Assembly: GCA_029858255.1 (NCBI GenBank)
Contig: JAOUFJ010000011.1
Location: forward strand, 1-64,000
Reading direction: 5' to 3'
Source: a candidate division WOR-3 bacterium
Lineage (GTDB): Bacteria > Hydrothermota > Tepidihabitantia > SM23-42
DNA length: 64,000 bases
Made by a program: the position numbers and the translations under genes. Positions 63,203 to 64,000 of the stretch are shown here, one piece after another. The stretch's first letter is position 1, and each line of letters begins with the position of its first letter. The notes below the pieces were generated by a model that worked only from the letters and a program-made list of their open reading frames with translations, did no database searches and had not been told where the DNA came from.

Positions 63203-63230
63203 AAAAGGGGCAGATTTCTCTGCCCCTTTT
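63203..63230. terminator. Bidirectional terminator between glmM and the convergent tagged protein
   Basis: A perfect 11-bp stem, AAAAGGGGCAG / CTGCCCCTTTT, with a 6-base loop (ATTTCT); works in both directions thanks to the A and T runs at the base. Confidence 0.88.
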
Positions 63231-63251
63231 CAGTTTTATCGTAGTATCCGT

Positions 63252-64000
63252 TTAGCGTACGACGATCAGTTTCTTTGTTACTCTCTGATCTTCACCCTGT
63301 AGTTGGTAGAAGTAGACGCCACTAGCAACCTGTTTTCCAGTATTGTCACGGCTGTCCCAGACAACACTATGTGTGCCTGCTTCGACGCGCTGGTCAACCA
63401 GTGTCCTAATCAGTTTCCCTGATACGTCGTAAACCGTGAGCGATACATTCTGTGCGTTCGGTAACTGGTATGAGATAATGCCGGCTGTCTTCATCGGGCT
63501 CGGCACAATCTGAGCAAGGTTGAAAGTAGACAGTGCTTTGCTGCTGTTCTCGTCGATACCAGGTTCGTCGAGCGGAATGACCTTCAGGCGCATCATGAAA
63601 TCACCAGAAGCCTCTGGTGTCCAGAGGCTACCCTGGTAGTTCCACATCTGCCCGACGTAATCAACTGCTACATCACGAAGCAGGCCCACCGAGTCTCCCG
63701 GTCCAATGATATATCCGACAAATATCCCGTAGGGATTGGCCGTGCTGATGTTGAGGTCAGTCAGGTCGATGGTCGACCATTGATACCCTGGTGATTCAAA
63801 CCCAGCGATCGAGTCGATGAACGGGCCTGGAGCCGCAGCGCCAACTGCCTGGTAGACACGGATGTCAACGGTGCCGGGACCCTCGAACAAGAACTTGACC
63901 TGGTGCAGCAGACCGCTATCAATGCCAACATCTGTAAATTCGAATCGTGTAAAGCAGCCATCTCCTGGTGTCACCACCAACGGAGCATAGTTAGGCTGAC
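63252..64000 (-). CDS. Secreted protein with C-terminal sorting tag (N-terminus beyond the window)
   Basis: The frame is open through the right edge (reading QPNYAPLVVTPGDG upstream of the first possible start), so the beginning is missing; about 248 residues remain. The visible part is a beta-rich domain (VKFLFEGPGTVDIRVYQAVG, NPYGIFVGYIIGPGDS), then a Pro/Ser linker and a full type IX-style domain: YQLPNAQNVSLTVYDVSGKLIRTLVDQRVEAGTHSVVWDSRDNTGKQVASGVYFYQLQ and a KKLIVVR end. It is the clearest FlgD-like tag in the window. Confidence 0.85.
   Translation of the reverse strand, partial: QPNYAPLVVTPGDGCFTRFEFTDVGIDSGLLHQVKFLFEGPGTVDIRVYQAVGAAAPGPFIDSIAGFESPGYQWSTIDLTDLNISTANPYGIFVGYIIGPGDSVGLLRDVAVDYVGQMWNYQGSLWTPEASGDFMMRLKVIPLDEPGIDENSSKALSTFNLAQIVPSPMKTAGIISYQLPNAQNVSLTVYDVSGKLIRTLVDQRVEAGTHSVVWDSRDNTGKQVASGVYFYQLQGEDQRVTKKLIVVR

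Overview
The window looks like a contig from an uncultured, anaerobic, Gram-negative (diderm) bacterium of moderate G+C. Four extracellular proteins end in the C-terminal sorting tag of the type IX/Por secretion family. There are also lipoproteins, a probable outer-membrane barrel protein, sigma-54, MurJ, and a soluble heterodisulfide-reductase-like electron-transfer operon. Together these point to the FCB group or its neighbours, for example candidate phylum WOR-3/Stahlbacteria. This placement is inference from gene content and style, not from a marker-gene tree.

Layout. 1-3000: the end of a sorting-tag protein and a frameshifted subtilase. 3035-7613: murJ (minus), then divergently gap-pgk-tpiA. 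7678-12686: a secreted tagged protein and a 1056-aa MalT/SARP-like regulator, both minus. 12924-15664: secG-rplU-rpmA, then rpoN. 15758-18364: a secreted peptidase/propeller/barrel protein. 18423-24069: recF-DUF721-gyrB-M42 peptidase-degenerate RAYT-methyltransferase. 24072-24635: lytic transglycosylase. 25206-30768 (minus): an operon of a PEGA Ser/Thr kinase, a DUF5683 protein, a lipoprotein and an FHA-GAF-adenylate cyclase. 30879-35199: lemA-htpX-DUF3108-manC-SPOR lipoprotein-rdgB. 35222-40356 (minus): ECF sigma/anti-sigma/DUF167, DUF4412, truD and M16 peptidase; 40316-42650: pnp and rpsO. 42861-46265: a saccharopine-dehydrogenase-like enzyme, a VOC protein and a membrane protein. 46310-50453 (minus): ribE-ribD, an orphan hypE and a FemAB/GNAT protein. 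50648-59503: a membrane acyltransferase, then the nine-gene operon marR / Met-rich protein / hdrCBA / flxDCBA. 59695-61538: a small repeat protein and a zinc-peptidase lipoprotein. 61852-63174: glmM-like mutase. 63252-end: a further tagged protein (partial).

The most interesting system is the MarR-led Hdr-Flx operon (51802-59503). A consensus promoter is overlapped by a perfect 9-bp inverted repeat. It drives MarR, an unrecognised protein with 31 Met in 159 residues, and all the subunits expected for an NAD(P)H-linked, flavin-based electron-bifurcating complex. The second is the kinase/FHA-cyclase operon, which puts a phospho-Thr writer, a phospho-Thr reader and a class III cyclase in one transcript.

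Two genome-wide habits are visible. First, 18 of 19 recognised promoters have a TTGACA-type box exactly 16 bp from a TATAAT-type box. In at least four cases the predicted transcription start is the start codon itself (leaderless mRNA). Second, the five largest intergenic gaps hold degenerate 9-bp tandem repeats (CGTTARTTT type) followed by pyrimidine-rich CTTCTTAAC repeats. These run in one chromosomal orientation whatever the direction of the flanking genes. No rRNA, tRNA, CRISPR array or prophage was recognised.
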